Shown: one piece after another, positions 55,356 through 63,964 of the stretch | How the letters are laid out: every line of letters starts with the position of its first letter | Numbering within the stretch: position 1 is the first letter of the stretch | From: Gloeothece verrucosa PCC 7822 | GTDB lineage: Bacteria > Cyanobacteriota > Cyanobacteriia > Cyanobacteriales > Microcystaceae | Assembly (NCBI RefSeq): GCF_000147335.1 | Contig: NC_014534.1 | Span: 156,773 to 220,772, forward strand | DNA length: 64,000 nt | Direction: 5' to 3' | The notes under the pieces: model-generated | What the model saw: only the letters and a program-made list of their open reading frames with translations | What the model was told of the DNA's origin: nothing | Databases searched by the model: none | Program-made: the position numbers and the translations under genes

Positions 55356-55730
55356 GTGGGATTCGTTTCGACGCTAATCCATAAGCTAGACAGGACAGTA
55401 TCCTAGAACCCCTGAACTGTTAGTTTGATGAAGGTGAAAGCCCTTCCCTCCAAGGTTCGGAGTGACTCAAGACCTGGCCTGTTGAAAATTGGATTCAATA
55501 AAGAAAGAAACTCCACGCCAATTTTGTGTAAAAGGCGGAAGAGGATAAAAAGTAGTAATTAACTTGAAAAAAGAATTTTACGTTTGGAGAGCATAGATTG
55601 TCCAAAGGTGCTATTAACTCCCAATCGATAAATCTGAACAATGAACAGTAGTTAAAGCATCTTTGACGAACTGATTATTAAAATCAATAGTGCTTAAAGG
55701 AATAGTTAAAAGCCGAGAACTAGGCTGGTA
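55356..55730 (+). mobile_element. 5' fragment of a plus-strand group II intron
   Basis: The segment starts gtgggattcg, close to the GUGYG start of group II introns. It continues with phrases I know from the domain I region of cyanobacterial group II introns, such as gatgaaggtgaaagcccttc, caaggttcggagtgac and aaggcggaagaggataaaa. No reverse transcriptase frame or domain V follows on this strand, so the copy is truncated. The right boundary is approximate. No gene lies in 55325-55803. Confidence 0.6.
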
Positions 55731-55803
55731 ACAATCCTTTTAACTCAAGAAAAAATTTGTAGGCAAATTTTATGTTATCACAAGCCGCTAACTTTTTGAA
55801 GAT

Positions 55804-57240
55804 TCAGGCAGAAGGATTTTGCGTTTTTTTCAGTTTTCGCTCCAGTTGCTCAAACCTCCCGATCAACTCAGTTAATTGCTGCTGTAACTGAACCAATAAC
55901 ATCCTGTCAAAACAGGTTAGTGGAGTATTAACCCCAGAACTTCCTCTGTTACGTCGCTTCAGTTGAGGCTGCTCTTGCTCCATCAACCGCTTCAGTTGGC
56001 GTTGTAGAGCCTGTATGCGGTTGCGTCGCTTAATGGCGGCCACCATCTTCAGAGTGGCTTTGCTATCCTCGGCTCCAAGGTATTTGAGCATCTTCTTCTT
56101 CAATTTCCCTTCTTTATCCCGCTTATTCGTCATGAGGCGGTAGTATCTGTAGGATTTACCGCTTTTTTTCGTTACGACGTAGCTGCTTATCCAGGTGTTG
56201 GGAGGAGCAACAACGCCTGAGCGTTCAATTCTGTCTATTTGTTGTTCTAGTATCTGGGCGTTCATGGCTAGTTGCTTATAGTCGATGAGAAAGTCACCTT
56301 TCTTCACCTCTAGTTCAGAACCGAGCGTGAGAGTTTCCACCTCACTCGGCTCCTAGTCCGTGCCCTTTACGCCTTGCGGCATCAGTAGCTTTTTAGGGTT
56401 GCCCTTTATCAAAGCCTTGGTCTGTGTAACGCTTTTGTTTCCCTATATCCCACTCTTGCGTAGTGTCTTAGGTTTCTACTTGAGTATTAGGCATTATAGG
56501 ACTACTCAGTCGTGACCTACACGGTACTTATCCTACGTGGGCATATCCTCGGACTTTCTCCTACACCTGTCAATTCAGGTTGAGGCATTGGCTTTTTAGG
56601 ATATCGTTCTCCTTAATTTCATACGGCTGGTTAACCTTATCTTGTAAAATTTATGTACCATGTACCACCTACATCGCACTATTTAATTGTCTTTGAAATT
56701 ATACAAGATAGAAAATTAAGGTTTTCCCTGTTTCTTGCTATCTTTTCCCGTTACTTTTAGGCTCTAACACTACGCCGGGGGGTATCAACTCCACGACATA
56801 TTCTCCACCAACGAAGAATACAGACCACCCTCCCTTATTTTACCTGCTAGGTGTATCCGATATCAGTGGCTCAGTTGCTCAGTTATAAAATCTGTTGTGA
56901 CCACCACCGCTCTAAGGAACCTATTGTTTTGTATAGGACTTTCCAGTTACTTTCCTTCGCAGTCACGTATCGACGAGGTTTAGTTAGTTAACTGTACGTT
57001 AGCCATGAGTAACTCCGCTCTTAAGGGATTCGTTAGTAACTTCACGTTACCCCCATTTAACCCATGCACCGCAAGTCCAGGTTAACCAGTATCCTGAAAA
57101 TGTGGGCTACGCATTCACTCCTGTGGTTTGGAGGAGAGGAATTCAACCTCTAAGATAAACAAAATTGGTTAATAATAACCACACCATCCGTCATTAGATT
57201 TCGGTGTAACAGGTCGCACTTGGTGGTCGTATAGCTCCAT
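55804..57240 (-). CDS. Unknown coiled protein gene split by a group II intron
   Basis: Exon 1 is 57220-57240 (ATG and six more codons, MELYDHQ). Exon 2 is 55804-56277 and begins KQLAMNAQILEQ. The two join exactly in frame if the intron at 56278-57219 is removed, giving 164 aa. Without splicing, the exon 2 frame opens into domain V of the intron, giving a nonsensical N-terminus. The protein has helical ends and a central SGVVAPPNTW...KSYRYYRL segment. It is a paralogue of the 60369-60770 product (NSGQVAPTDCY...QKYRYWYYQL). Function unknown; it may be linked to a transposon. Confidence 0.65.
56278..57219 (-). mobile_element. ORF-less group II intron
   Basis: The minus-strand 5' end is GTGCGACCTG at 57219. 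Near the 3' end, 56318-56352 folds as domain V (gagccgagtgag, a gtggaaac loop, then ctcacgctcggttc), followed by a domain VI-like hairpin and an end in cgactat at 56278. At 942 nt with no reverse-transcriptase frame, it would need a maturase in trans. Another GTGCG at 56679 is treated as internal. The boundaries are supported by the in-frame exon junction. Confidence 0.75.
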
Positions 57241-57460
57241 AATACAACCACCAACGAGTGGAGTCAAGGGCGAACAAGGGCGGGAGTGCTGCGCGTTCGC
57301 AGAGAGCGCGTAAAAACGATTTGATACTACAACCCCCGATTGTATTTAGCGGGGATTGTGGGATTAAAAGCCAGTAAAATCGTTTGTAGTATAAAAAAGA
57401 TAAAAGGAATTCGTACTACAATCGCGGCGTTTTTTAGCTGTTTTCGTTTGACAGTTAAGA

Positions 57461-58653
57461 TAAGCTGCTACGCAGCTAAATTTAATAAATAGCATTGCCT
57501 TTATTTTTTAATTTACGTTCCCACTTAATAATTAATTCTCCCTCATTTAATAATTTATTTAATAAGTTTTCTAACTGCTCAACAGATTCAAAAGTTTTGT
57601 GAGCAATATATTCTTTGGCTGAATGCCAAACCAATTCAATTAAATTATAATCTGGGCTATAAGCCGGCAGGAATTCTAGTCTAATATTAGGTAATTCAGC
57701 TTCTATTTTACCTAAAATATCTTTTCTTTTATGAAAAGAAGCATTATCTAAAATAATTAATATTTTCTGCCCTCGTTTCTCGAACTCTTCAACTTTATTT
57801 CCTTGCTCGACCCATTCTTGCTTAATCAATTCATTCAGCATTTTTAAAGATTCATAAAAAGTATCAGCATTGCCTTTCTTAATAAAGTAGTTAACTCTTT
57901 TTTTGTCTGTATAACGTAATCCACCCATTACATTTACTCGTCCTCTACTTCTTTGTCCAGTTACTTTTTTACGAGTTCCTTTTTTTCCCCAACCTTTTCT
58001 TCTTATTACTCGTAAACTAAAACCGCTCTCATCCCAAAACCATAACTGAAGCTTCTCAGGTGACGTTTTTGCTATTGTTATATATTCTCTTAATTTTTCT
58101 TTAAAGGCTTTTCTTTTTTCAGGATTTTGTTTATCCTCTAGGCTGTATTTTGCCCAAATATAAACGTAATTTTTTTTTTGAAAAATTCGACTCACTTGTG
58201 AGCCACTCAGTTTTAACCCTGTCTCTTTCTCAAGATGTTCTGCTAATCGACGCGCTGTCCATCGACCAAATTCGTACCCATATTCCCAAGGCTCTTTTTC
58301 AACTACTTTTAATAATAATTCTTCATATATCTTAGTAGCTTTCCGAAAATTCCCTTCGGCTCTCCCATCTTTTAAACTGTCTAAATTATCTGGGTCTCCA
58401 TGAACTGCCCAATAAGCTACTGTTGGATATGCTATTCCCAAAAATTTACTAATTTCTAGATATGTTTTTCCATCATTCATTAATAATAATATCAAAATCC
58501 TTTCTCTTGTATAAGGATTTTCACTTTCTTTTAAAGTTTTAAGCAGTTTTTCTTTTTGCTCTGGAGAAAGGTGATTTTTAGCCGGCATATCTTGAGGGTG
58601 ATCGCTTATTAGTCTTATCTAAATATTATACAATATAGCTGCGTAGCAGCTTA
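57461..58653 (-). mobile_element. IS630-family insertion sequence
   Basis: Inverted ends taagctgctacgcagcta (57461-57478) and its exact complement (58636-58653) enclose the transposase. Each end is itself nearly palindromic (agctgctacgcagct), and TA borders fit IS630 target choice. About 1.19 kb. Confidence 0.85.
57482..58588 (-). CDS. IS630-family transposase
   Basis: A 368-aa DDE/Tc1-mariner-type transposase encoded in a single intact frame. An N-terminal HTH region (KTYLEISKFLGIAYPTVAYW) and a second winged-helix part (WTARRLAEHLEKETG) precede the catalytic domain. The three acidic sites lie in LWFWDESGFSL, LIILDNASFHK and LPAYSPDYNLIELVWHSAKEYI. The frame is complete and the ends are intact, so the element may still be active. 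It interrupts the end of the small membrane protein gene to its right. Confidence 0.92.
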   Translation of the reverse strand: MPAKNHLSPEQKEKLLKTLKESENPYTRERILILLLMNDGKTYLEISKFLGIAYPTVAYWAVHGDPDNLDSLKDGRAEGNFRKATKIYEELLLKVVEKEPWEYGYEFGRWTARRLAEHLEKETGLKLSGSQVSRIFQKKNYVYIWAKYSLEDKQNPEKRKAFKEKLREYITIAKTSPEKLQLWFWDESGFSLRVIRRKGWGKKGTRKKVTGQRSRGRVNVMGGLRYTDKKRVNYFIKKGNADTFYESLKMLNELIKQEWVEQGNKVEEFEKRGQKILIILDNASFHKRKDILGKIEAELPNIRLEFLPAYSPDYNLIELVWHSAKEYIAHKTFESVEQLENLLNKLLNEGELIIKWERKLKNKGNAIY

Positions 58654-58878
58654 TTACAGGCGATCAATTAACCTTAAATAAATGAAATTTAAAGCCCAAA
58701 AGATCGAAGTCGGCCCTAATAGCCAACTAAAAAATATAAGCCAGTAGCTCGGATCGCCATTAGATTCTTGGGTATCTTCGGCAGCTAATAAGCCGATCCC
58801 TATCGAACTTGCAACCCACAAGAAAACCGCTATAACTTTCAACCCTAAATAAATTGATTCTAAGATTGAATTCATCAT
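58654..58878 (-). CDS. Small two-helix membrane protein, 3' end at the IS630 border
   Basis: A 74-aa protein with two hydrophobic helices (IYLGLKVIAVFLWVASSIGIG and WLIFFSWLLGPTSIFWALNF) joined by an acidic loop. The stop codon lies exactly at the border of the IS630 element, so the original C-terminus may have been longer. No family is recognised. Coding potential is supported by the membrane pattern only. Confidence 0.45.
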   Translation of the reverse strand: MMNSILESIYLGLKVIAVFLWVASSIGIGLLAAEDTQESNGDPSYWLIFFSWLLGPTSIFWALNFIYLRLIDRL

Positions 58879-59955
58879 GGCTCTCGCTCAGAAACTAGAA
58901 GTTTTTTAGACAAAATCTTGATGGCTTTATCAGTAACCAGACTATTAGCCCAATCCTTTAAAATTGAGGTCGCTATTAACTTATTTTAATCTGTTTTTTT
59001 TAATTCAATAAGCTTTGACTGTACCGTACAAAAATTTACCATTATCCTGAATATATTTAGGTAATATTTAAGGATTAAAAGGGTGTAAAATTCTGTGTAG
59101 TATAAAAGGATAAAAGGAGTTTTGTACTAGATAAAAAAGTGTCAAAACCGGCGATAATCTCTTTATAATGAACAATTACGTGCCGTTTTTAGAGTATTTT
59201 TATTTGCCGTTTGATTGAGCCAATAGCTATTGCCGTATTCACTATCTAATAATACGTGCAAATTTCTGATTACAAGTTTTTGCTACTTGTTTTATTTGCC
59301 AATCCGCCTTGCTAATCGGAGTTTCAAAGCTTGTAATTCTTTCATGTCTTATTAGGGAGGAACTTCAATGTTTTACTTTTTAAATTTTCTCCCTTTTTAT
59401 ACTTTTTTTTTAATGAATAAATGTAAACATTCATACCGCGCCTAAGTGAGGTAGCGCGTTTAGGGAGCCGCAAAGATTGGGGGACCGAACGAGTTCCGCA
59501 CTGCCGTCTAGCCTCAAAATTTAATCGTCTCCCCAATCATACTGAACTGTACAGTTTGATTTTTGGCTGTCCATTGGTCATGGTACATTGGTTCTGGTTT
59601 AAGTTTCGCATTGAGATCTAGTCTAAACTCCAGTAAATACCCATCCCACTTCCTAGGAACAGCCTAAAAGAATTCTCAAAAATAGCCGCCCCGTTTCTCT
59701 ACAAACAACGCGACAACCAGTGCCCATAACTTCCCTAGCACCCAGTTATATAGCGTTTGAGATCTAATGGTACTGTCGCGTAATAGCCCAATTGTAGTAA
59801 ACTTAAATAATTCACATTAGTAAATTTATGTGTAGCGCGAGAACGAATGTAAATCCTCTTAGATCGACGAATCGCTGTCAAAGCCTCAGAAACTTAAGAA
59901 CAGCGATTCTAAACGAGGATTTTCATGTGGACTCCGTTCGACTCCAAAGGAGGTC
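58879..59955. other. Intergenic region with dispersed repeats, no intact gene
   Basis: About 1.1 kb without a supported gene. It includes tgtagtataaaa...gataaaagga at 59095-59120, similar to a segment at 57385-57407. It also includes the exact 17-nt copy (59485-59501) of a motif at 33274-33290. A minus-strand piece at 59230-59345 reads MKELQALKLRLARRIGK and, after one frame change, IKQVAKTCNQKFARIIR, perhaps the scar of a small gene. Confidence 0.4.
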
Positions 59956-60082
59956 CAGGGCAAACGCATCTAAATTTCAGATCCGTGAGCCAGTCAAGAT
60001 CGTAGATTTTTAGTACAAATGTTGATCAATCCCTTAACTCCTTATGCCGAGGGTATTTAAAAAATTAGATGCGTTTGCCCTG
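59956..60082. repeat. 127-bp MITE with the ends of the ISAs1-type element
   Basis: Both ends (cagggcaaacgcatcta and its complement) are identical over 17 nt to the ends of the IS at 10408-12037. The 93-nt interior has no gene. It is a non-autonomous derivative that the ISAs1 transposase in this window could in principle move. Confidence 0.85.
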
Positions 60083-60368
60083 ATGAGCCTCCTCTATCGT
60101 GTTGATTTTGGCTTAATACAATAGTAGAGGAATGTGGGTGAAAAAATAATAGTAATTTCAAGAGGTTTAGTTAAAAGTCTGAAAAAGGAAACTCGAAAAA
60201 AATGGGTTGAGTCGTCACAAAAGACCTTTAACTCACATCTTGCACCAAGAAAATTTGATGAGAAAACGATAAGCAGCAAGTGTAGGAAGGATAAGGGGTT
60301 GAGCGTGTTCTCTATTTAAAGGCGAGAACAGATATCTAAATTTAAAAAAAATTAAAAGTGTCTCCCTC

Positions 60369-60770
60369 TCACTCAACTCGATTTCCTACTTTTTCTTCAT
60401 CGGAAAACAAGTCTAATAAACTTTCTTCCAAACTAGAAATCGCCTTAGTTAATTCTTCAATTTGTCCTCGTCTAACCACTGCCATAACTCCATCAATGTG
60501 ACCTTGACTCCCAGAAACACCTAAATGCTTAAATCGAGATAATTCTGACTTTTTGGTACTTTTAGGAAAAATCGGTTGACTAGCTTTGAGTTGATAGTAC
60601 CAATAACGATATTTCTGACCTCTGGCTTGATAACGAGCCACATAGCAATCTGTGGGAGCGACTTGACCTGAGTTCTTAATGGCTGATATTTGTTGTTTCA
60701 GTTCAGAAATAGCTGATTGAATGCGCTCGGCTCTATCTGAAACATCTAATCGTATATTTTTCTTGTTCAT
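60369..60770 (-). CDS. Unknown protein, paralogue of the intron-split gene, inside the IS
   Basis: The start is set at the ATG at 60768-60770 (MNKKNIRLDVSD). The 133-aa protein has a helical N-terminus (ERIQSAISELKQQISAIKNSG), a VAPTDCYVARYQARGQKYRYWYYQL core and a helical C-terminus. This is the same plan as the 164-aa product of the split gene at 55804-57240. It is divergent from the transposase and lies within the same inverted ends. The family may be a transposon-associated DNA or RNA binder, which is inference; no motif proves it. Confidence 0.6.
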   Translation of the reverse strand: MNKKNIRLDVSDRAERIQSAISELKQQISAIKNSGQVAPTDCYVARYQARGQKYRYWYYQLKASQPIFPKSTKKSELSRFKHLGVSGSQGHIDGVMAVVRRGQIEELTKAISSLEESLLDLFSDEEKVGNRVE

Positions 60771-60835
60771 CTTGGATTTACACAAATAAACAATCAAGAT
60801 AAAATAGTTCTCTGTTTTACTTAGAGAACTAACCG

Positions 60836-61951
60836 ATGACTTCTACTTTACCTCAAACTGAAGAACTTATCTCTTCTCTATCTCAATTGATGCCCACTAT
60901 CTATCAACAAGAGACTTTTGAATCTCTCATCGCTTTATTTCTCGAAAGTCAAAGCAAAGTTCCCCATCATTGTACCACCAAGTCAGAGAGTGCTATCAGT
61001 CGTTTTCTTAACCACTATAACTGGCCAACTCGTTCTTTGATTCGCCGTTGTCGTTCCTCTATTCTTCAATTGATACTTACTCAAAGAGGTCAAGGGCGCA
61101 AACCCATTTAACAGGTGATTGTTGACTTAACAACCCTTGAAAAAGTTGGGAAGTTTTCTAATTTTAAAGACTTAATTCGGGTCTATAATCATAAACGAGG
61201 GCTGCATCTAGTTGTCCTCTATCTAGTCTGGGGTAATTGGCGAATTCCTTGGACTTTCCGAGTTTATCGAGGTAAAGGGACTCTTTCTCCCTCTAAGTTG
61301 GCTTCTAAGTTATTGAAAAACCTTCCTTCTATATTAATCGAGAATTTTGAGATTTATGTGTTAGGTGATACCGCTTTTGGGACAGTAGATTTACTTTCTC
61401 AGATTCGCACGCTTATGGGTAAATCTTATGCCATTATGGGCATCAGTAAAACTCGGACTTTACAAGATGGAAGAAAAGTCTCTGATTGAAAAACTAAGGG
61501 GCAACAAGTCTATTTAAACAAGTTAGATTTTCCCGTTTTTGTCTCATGGGTTTGGTTAAAGAGAGATGGGAAACGAATTAAACGGTTTGTGATTTCTACT
61601 AAACCAATGAAAGGGAAAACAATTACTCGATGGGGTAAACGACGGTGGCAGATTGAGGGATTTTTTAAGACCGTTAAGTATCAGTTTAGCATCGCTCGTT
61701 TTGGACAAAAGACCTTGTTGGGTGTTTATCGTTGGATTATTCTTTCTTTGATTTCTTATTTCTTAGCTTATTGGATTTATTTACATTTAAGCAAGTCGGA
61801 AGATTTACACTGGTCTTACTATGCAAAACAGGCTTTAATTTTATTGCTTCCTCATATTTTTTGTCTATCTCTTTTAAAAGAATTAGAGTTACTTATTCCT
61901 TGGTTAGAAAAGCAAGGTTTTGAACTTTGTCTGCTCAGGTGCAAGATGTGA
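60836..61951 (+). pseudogene. IS4-like DDE transposase with two in-frame stops
   Basis: One continuous frame of about 370 codons is interrupted by TAA at 61109-61111 and TGA at 61487-61489. The segments read on without any frame change. Acidic positions fit a DDE enzyme: VIVDLTTLEKVG, YVLGDTAFGTV and QIEGFFKTVKYQF near the C-terminus. The upstream leader holds a short palindrome (agttctct...agagaact). Two nonsense codons in an otherwise intact gene indicate recent inactivation. The exact family (IS4 or IS701-like) is a guess. Confidence 0.75.
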
Positions 61952-61987
61952 GTTTAAAATTAGAACAGAGGAACTCGATTTCTTCGG

Positions 61988-62446
61988 ATGGGAGTAACGA
62001 TTATGAAGGTAACACCAGTGGGCAATACTTATGTGGATTGGCTGATTGAATTGACGGCTTCTGAAAAAAAATGGGTAGAAGGAGCTTTAAAAAAAGCTCT
62101 CAAAGAATTTCCCAACATTAACCATGACGGTCTAGAAAACTGGAAATTTCGGGGCGAATTGTTTGATCTAGAACTGCCGCTAACAATGGCAAGAATTTTG
62201 TACTGTAAGGAATTTATCGAGCAATGCGGAATTATTAAAACTCCTACCCTCAGCAGTTATCAATTAAAGCATGATTGCGAAAAGTGGGCCTCAATGTATA
62301 TTACCAATGGGTCAATGTGTGTAGCGGCCATAGGATTAGGTGCGCCAATGCGTCCAGTCGTCATGGGGAGTACCAACGGACTGATCGCCATATCTAGAGC
62401 CGGATTGAAAAAATTTAAACAGAAAATGGCAAGCTCTATAGCTTGA
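61988..62446 (+). CDS. Unknown 152-aa protein
   Basis: Not recognised. A soluble protein with a helical first half (YVDWLIELTASEKKWVEGALKKALKEF, LDLELPLTMARILYCKEFIEQCG) and a Gly/Ala-rich second half (MCVAAIGLGAPMRPVVMGSTNG). Two in-frame ATGs (61988 and 62003) are possible starts. It begins 35 nt after the IS border. Composition is compatible with a real gene, but no partner or pathway can be named. Confidence 0.5.
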   Translation: MGVTIMKVTPVGNTYVDWLIELTASEKKWVEGALKKALKEFPNINHDGLENWKFRGELFDLELPLTMARILYCKEFIEQCGIIKTPTLSSYQLKHDCEKWASMYITNGSMCVAAIGLGAPMRPVVMGSTNGLIAISRAGLKKFKQKMASSIA

Positions 62447-62598
62447 GCCAAAATATGACCAAGTGCTGGGTCGTTTACCTAGAAGCGGCGATCCCTTCGT
62501 GGCGCTGCGCGTTCGCGCACGGGAATCACTACTATCCGAGTAGGGAAGACCTATTCGAATTGTGCGTCATAAATCGGGAATAATAATAGTATCGAGCG

Positions 62599-62814
62599 AT
62601 GAGACAGATATTGATGACAACTTCTGGGTTCAAAATTTGTGAAGTATTAGGTTTTGAGCGACAAGTGCTAATGGTGTTCTACACACCGGCACTTGGTTAT
62701 CAATTTAGGGTTTTAAGAGAAGATGGGTCAGTCGAAGGTACTCAAGAACTTTATCCCTCGTTTGAGATGGCCATGAAAGTAGCTAGGCAATCTCTGACAT
62801 CTAGGCTAGTGTAA
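62599..62814 (+). CDS. Unknown 71-aa protein
   Basis: Not recognised. The alternating hydrophobic pattern (FKICEVLGFERQVLMVFYTPALGYQFRV) and a final amphipathic helix suggest a small alpha/beta fold. Two ATGs (62599 and 62614) are possible starts. The upstream gap carries a GC-rich ctgcgcgttcgc repeat (62505-62516), also present at 57289-57300. Confidence 0.45.
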   Translation: MRQILMTTSGFKICEVLGFERQVLMVFYTPALGYQFRVLREDGSVEGTQELYPSFEMAMKVARQSLTSRLV

Positions 62815-63365
62815 CCAGGGTAGTTGTGCCAAGGGGTAAGCTATCAACTTCCCCTGGCAACCCGCTAAAATATCCTCGAATCGGAATAAAACAGGAATTT
62901 GCCCAGTTTTTAGTCCGATTTTTCGCTCTTTATGGGCAGGAGGAGGAAAAGTTTACCTTACCAACCAACTCCCGCACTGATTAACTCTGCCACCCAATAA
63001 CGCTTTGAGGCAATAGCTATTGTCAAAGCTTCTATTGCCATTGTGCAGCGAACATCGTGTGGCGCGTCGCCAATCACGTAAAATCGATCATCAAATTCAA
63101 GATTTGAATTATTCTAAATACAGAAGCCGTTTTAGCCAATAATCATCATGAGAGCGCTTTTAAGCAATGAATATCAGGGTAATGTAAATTAATCAAAGAA
63201 GTTGGGAATACTAAGAGACCAATACTTAATGAGGGGCGTAGTACGCCATCAAATTGTTTAGCCATTTGCCCGCAGCAACTAGATAGAGCCTAATCTAAAA
63301 CTCATTGAGTAAAACTTTAATTTTTATTGTTAATATTATACATAGAACAATCGTTTTTTAATTCG
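62815..63365. other. Intergenic region, 551 bases
   Basis: No gene or RNA can be supported. A tgccattgtgc/tgttgg-type decayed sequence and AT-rich DNA before the DUF6883 gene are all that is seen. Confidence 0.4.
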
Positions 63366-63707
63366 ATGAAGCTACCTTATGGGAATCTAGTTGACCGGCA
63401 ACAAATAATCGATAAGCTAACAACTTATTCTTTGAACTTTGAGCATAAAGAGGGAAAACATAAAGCTCGTCTTTTTAGGGACCAATTGGGAATCGTTTTA
63501 GAAAATCAAGAAATTCTTCTTACGGCTCTGCTCCAAGCAGCAATAAATAAAGAATTAATGTACCAAACAACCAGCGAGTATGGGAATAAATACGTGATTG
63601 ATTTTAATTTAACAACGGAGGTAGGAACATCTATAATTAGAAGTTGTTGGATTATTCGCATTGGTGAAGTTTATCCAAGGCTGATAACGGTTTATCCAAT
63701 CGATTAA
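63366..63707 (+). CDS. DUF6883-family protein
   Basis: The start is set at the ATG at 63366 (MKLPYGNLVD), which fits the family's usual beginning; the longer frame from 63327 adds an unlikely lead. The 113-aa protein has the pattern IIDKLTTYSLNFEHKEGKHKARLF, ALLQAA and a C-terminal SCWIIRIGEVYPRLITVY, as in DUF6883. Such genes are commonly found next to DUF4926 genes in cyanobacteria, as here (8-nt gap). A toxin-antitoxin or small defence role has been suspected for such pairs but I know no proof. Confidence 0.75.
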   Translation: MKLPYGNLVDRQQIIDKLTTYSLNFEHKEGKHKARLFRDQLGIVLENQEILLTALLQAAINKELMYQTTSEYGNKYVIDFNLTTEVGTSIIRSCWIIRIGEVYPRLITVYPID

Positions 63708-63712
63708 GGAGA

Positions 63713-63964
63713 ATGATGAAGATGGTTCAAATTCAACTACATGATACAGTTGCCCTGGTTGAAGATACAAAAACTCAACGATTCATGACGGAACAAGAAA
63801 TTATCTTACGTCGGGGACAAGTAGGAACGGTTGTGGAAAAATATAAAGATGGAGAAGCATTTGAAGTTGAGTTTTCTGATGATAAGGGACAAACGTATGC
63901 TCTGTTAACTGTTAAATCGGAAAAGCTAATGCCTCTTTTTTATAATTTATCGGTAGTGGGTTAA
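63713..63964 (+). CDS. DUF4926-family protein
   Basis: An 83-aa protein with the DUF4926 pattern: LHDTVALVED, LRRGQVGTVVEKYKDGEAFEVEFSDDKG and YALLTVKSEKL, a small SH3-like barrel. An AAGGAG site (63706-63711) lies just upstream. The first ATG is only 1 nt from it, so translation probably starts at the ATG at 63716 or 63722. It forms a pair with the DUF6883 gene. Function unknown. Confidence 0.8.
   Translation: MMKMVQIQLHDTVALVEDTKTQRFMTEQEIILRRGQVGTVVEKYKDGEAFEVEFSDDKGQTYALLTVKSEKLMPLFYNLSVVG

Larger units (their letters stand above)
60232..61952. mobile_element. IS-like element with 15-nt ends, transposase pseudogene and passenger gene
   Basis: Exact inverted ends ctcacatcttgcacc (60232-60246) and ggtgcaagatgtgag (61938-61952) enclose two divergent genes: a minus-strand unknown (60369-60770) and a plus-strand transposase with two stop codons. 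The right end lies inside the last transposase codons. A third, solitary copy of the end is at 19522-19536. Confidence 0.6.

Noticed and set aside
56657..56679. GTGCG at 56679 as an alternative 5' end of the group II intron
   Set aside because: It would leave a 402-nt intron, too short for domain I, and no in-frame start precedes it; the 57219 end gives an exact in-frame exon junction.
59150..59345. Minus-strand pieces reading LLDSEYGNS as a transposase remnant
   Set aside because: The phrase lies in a different frame from the more coherent MKELQALKLRLARRIGK / IKQVAKTCNQKFARIIR segment, so no single family is supported.
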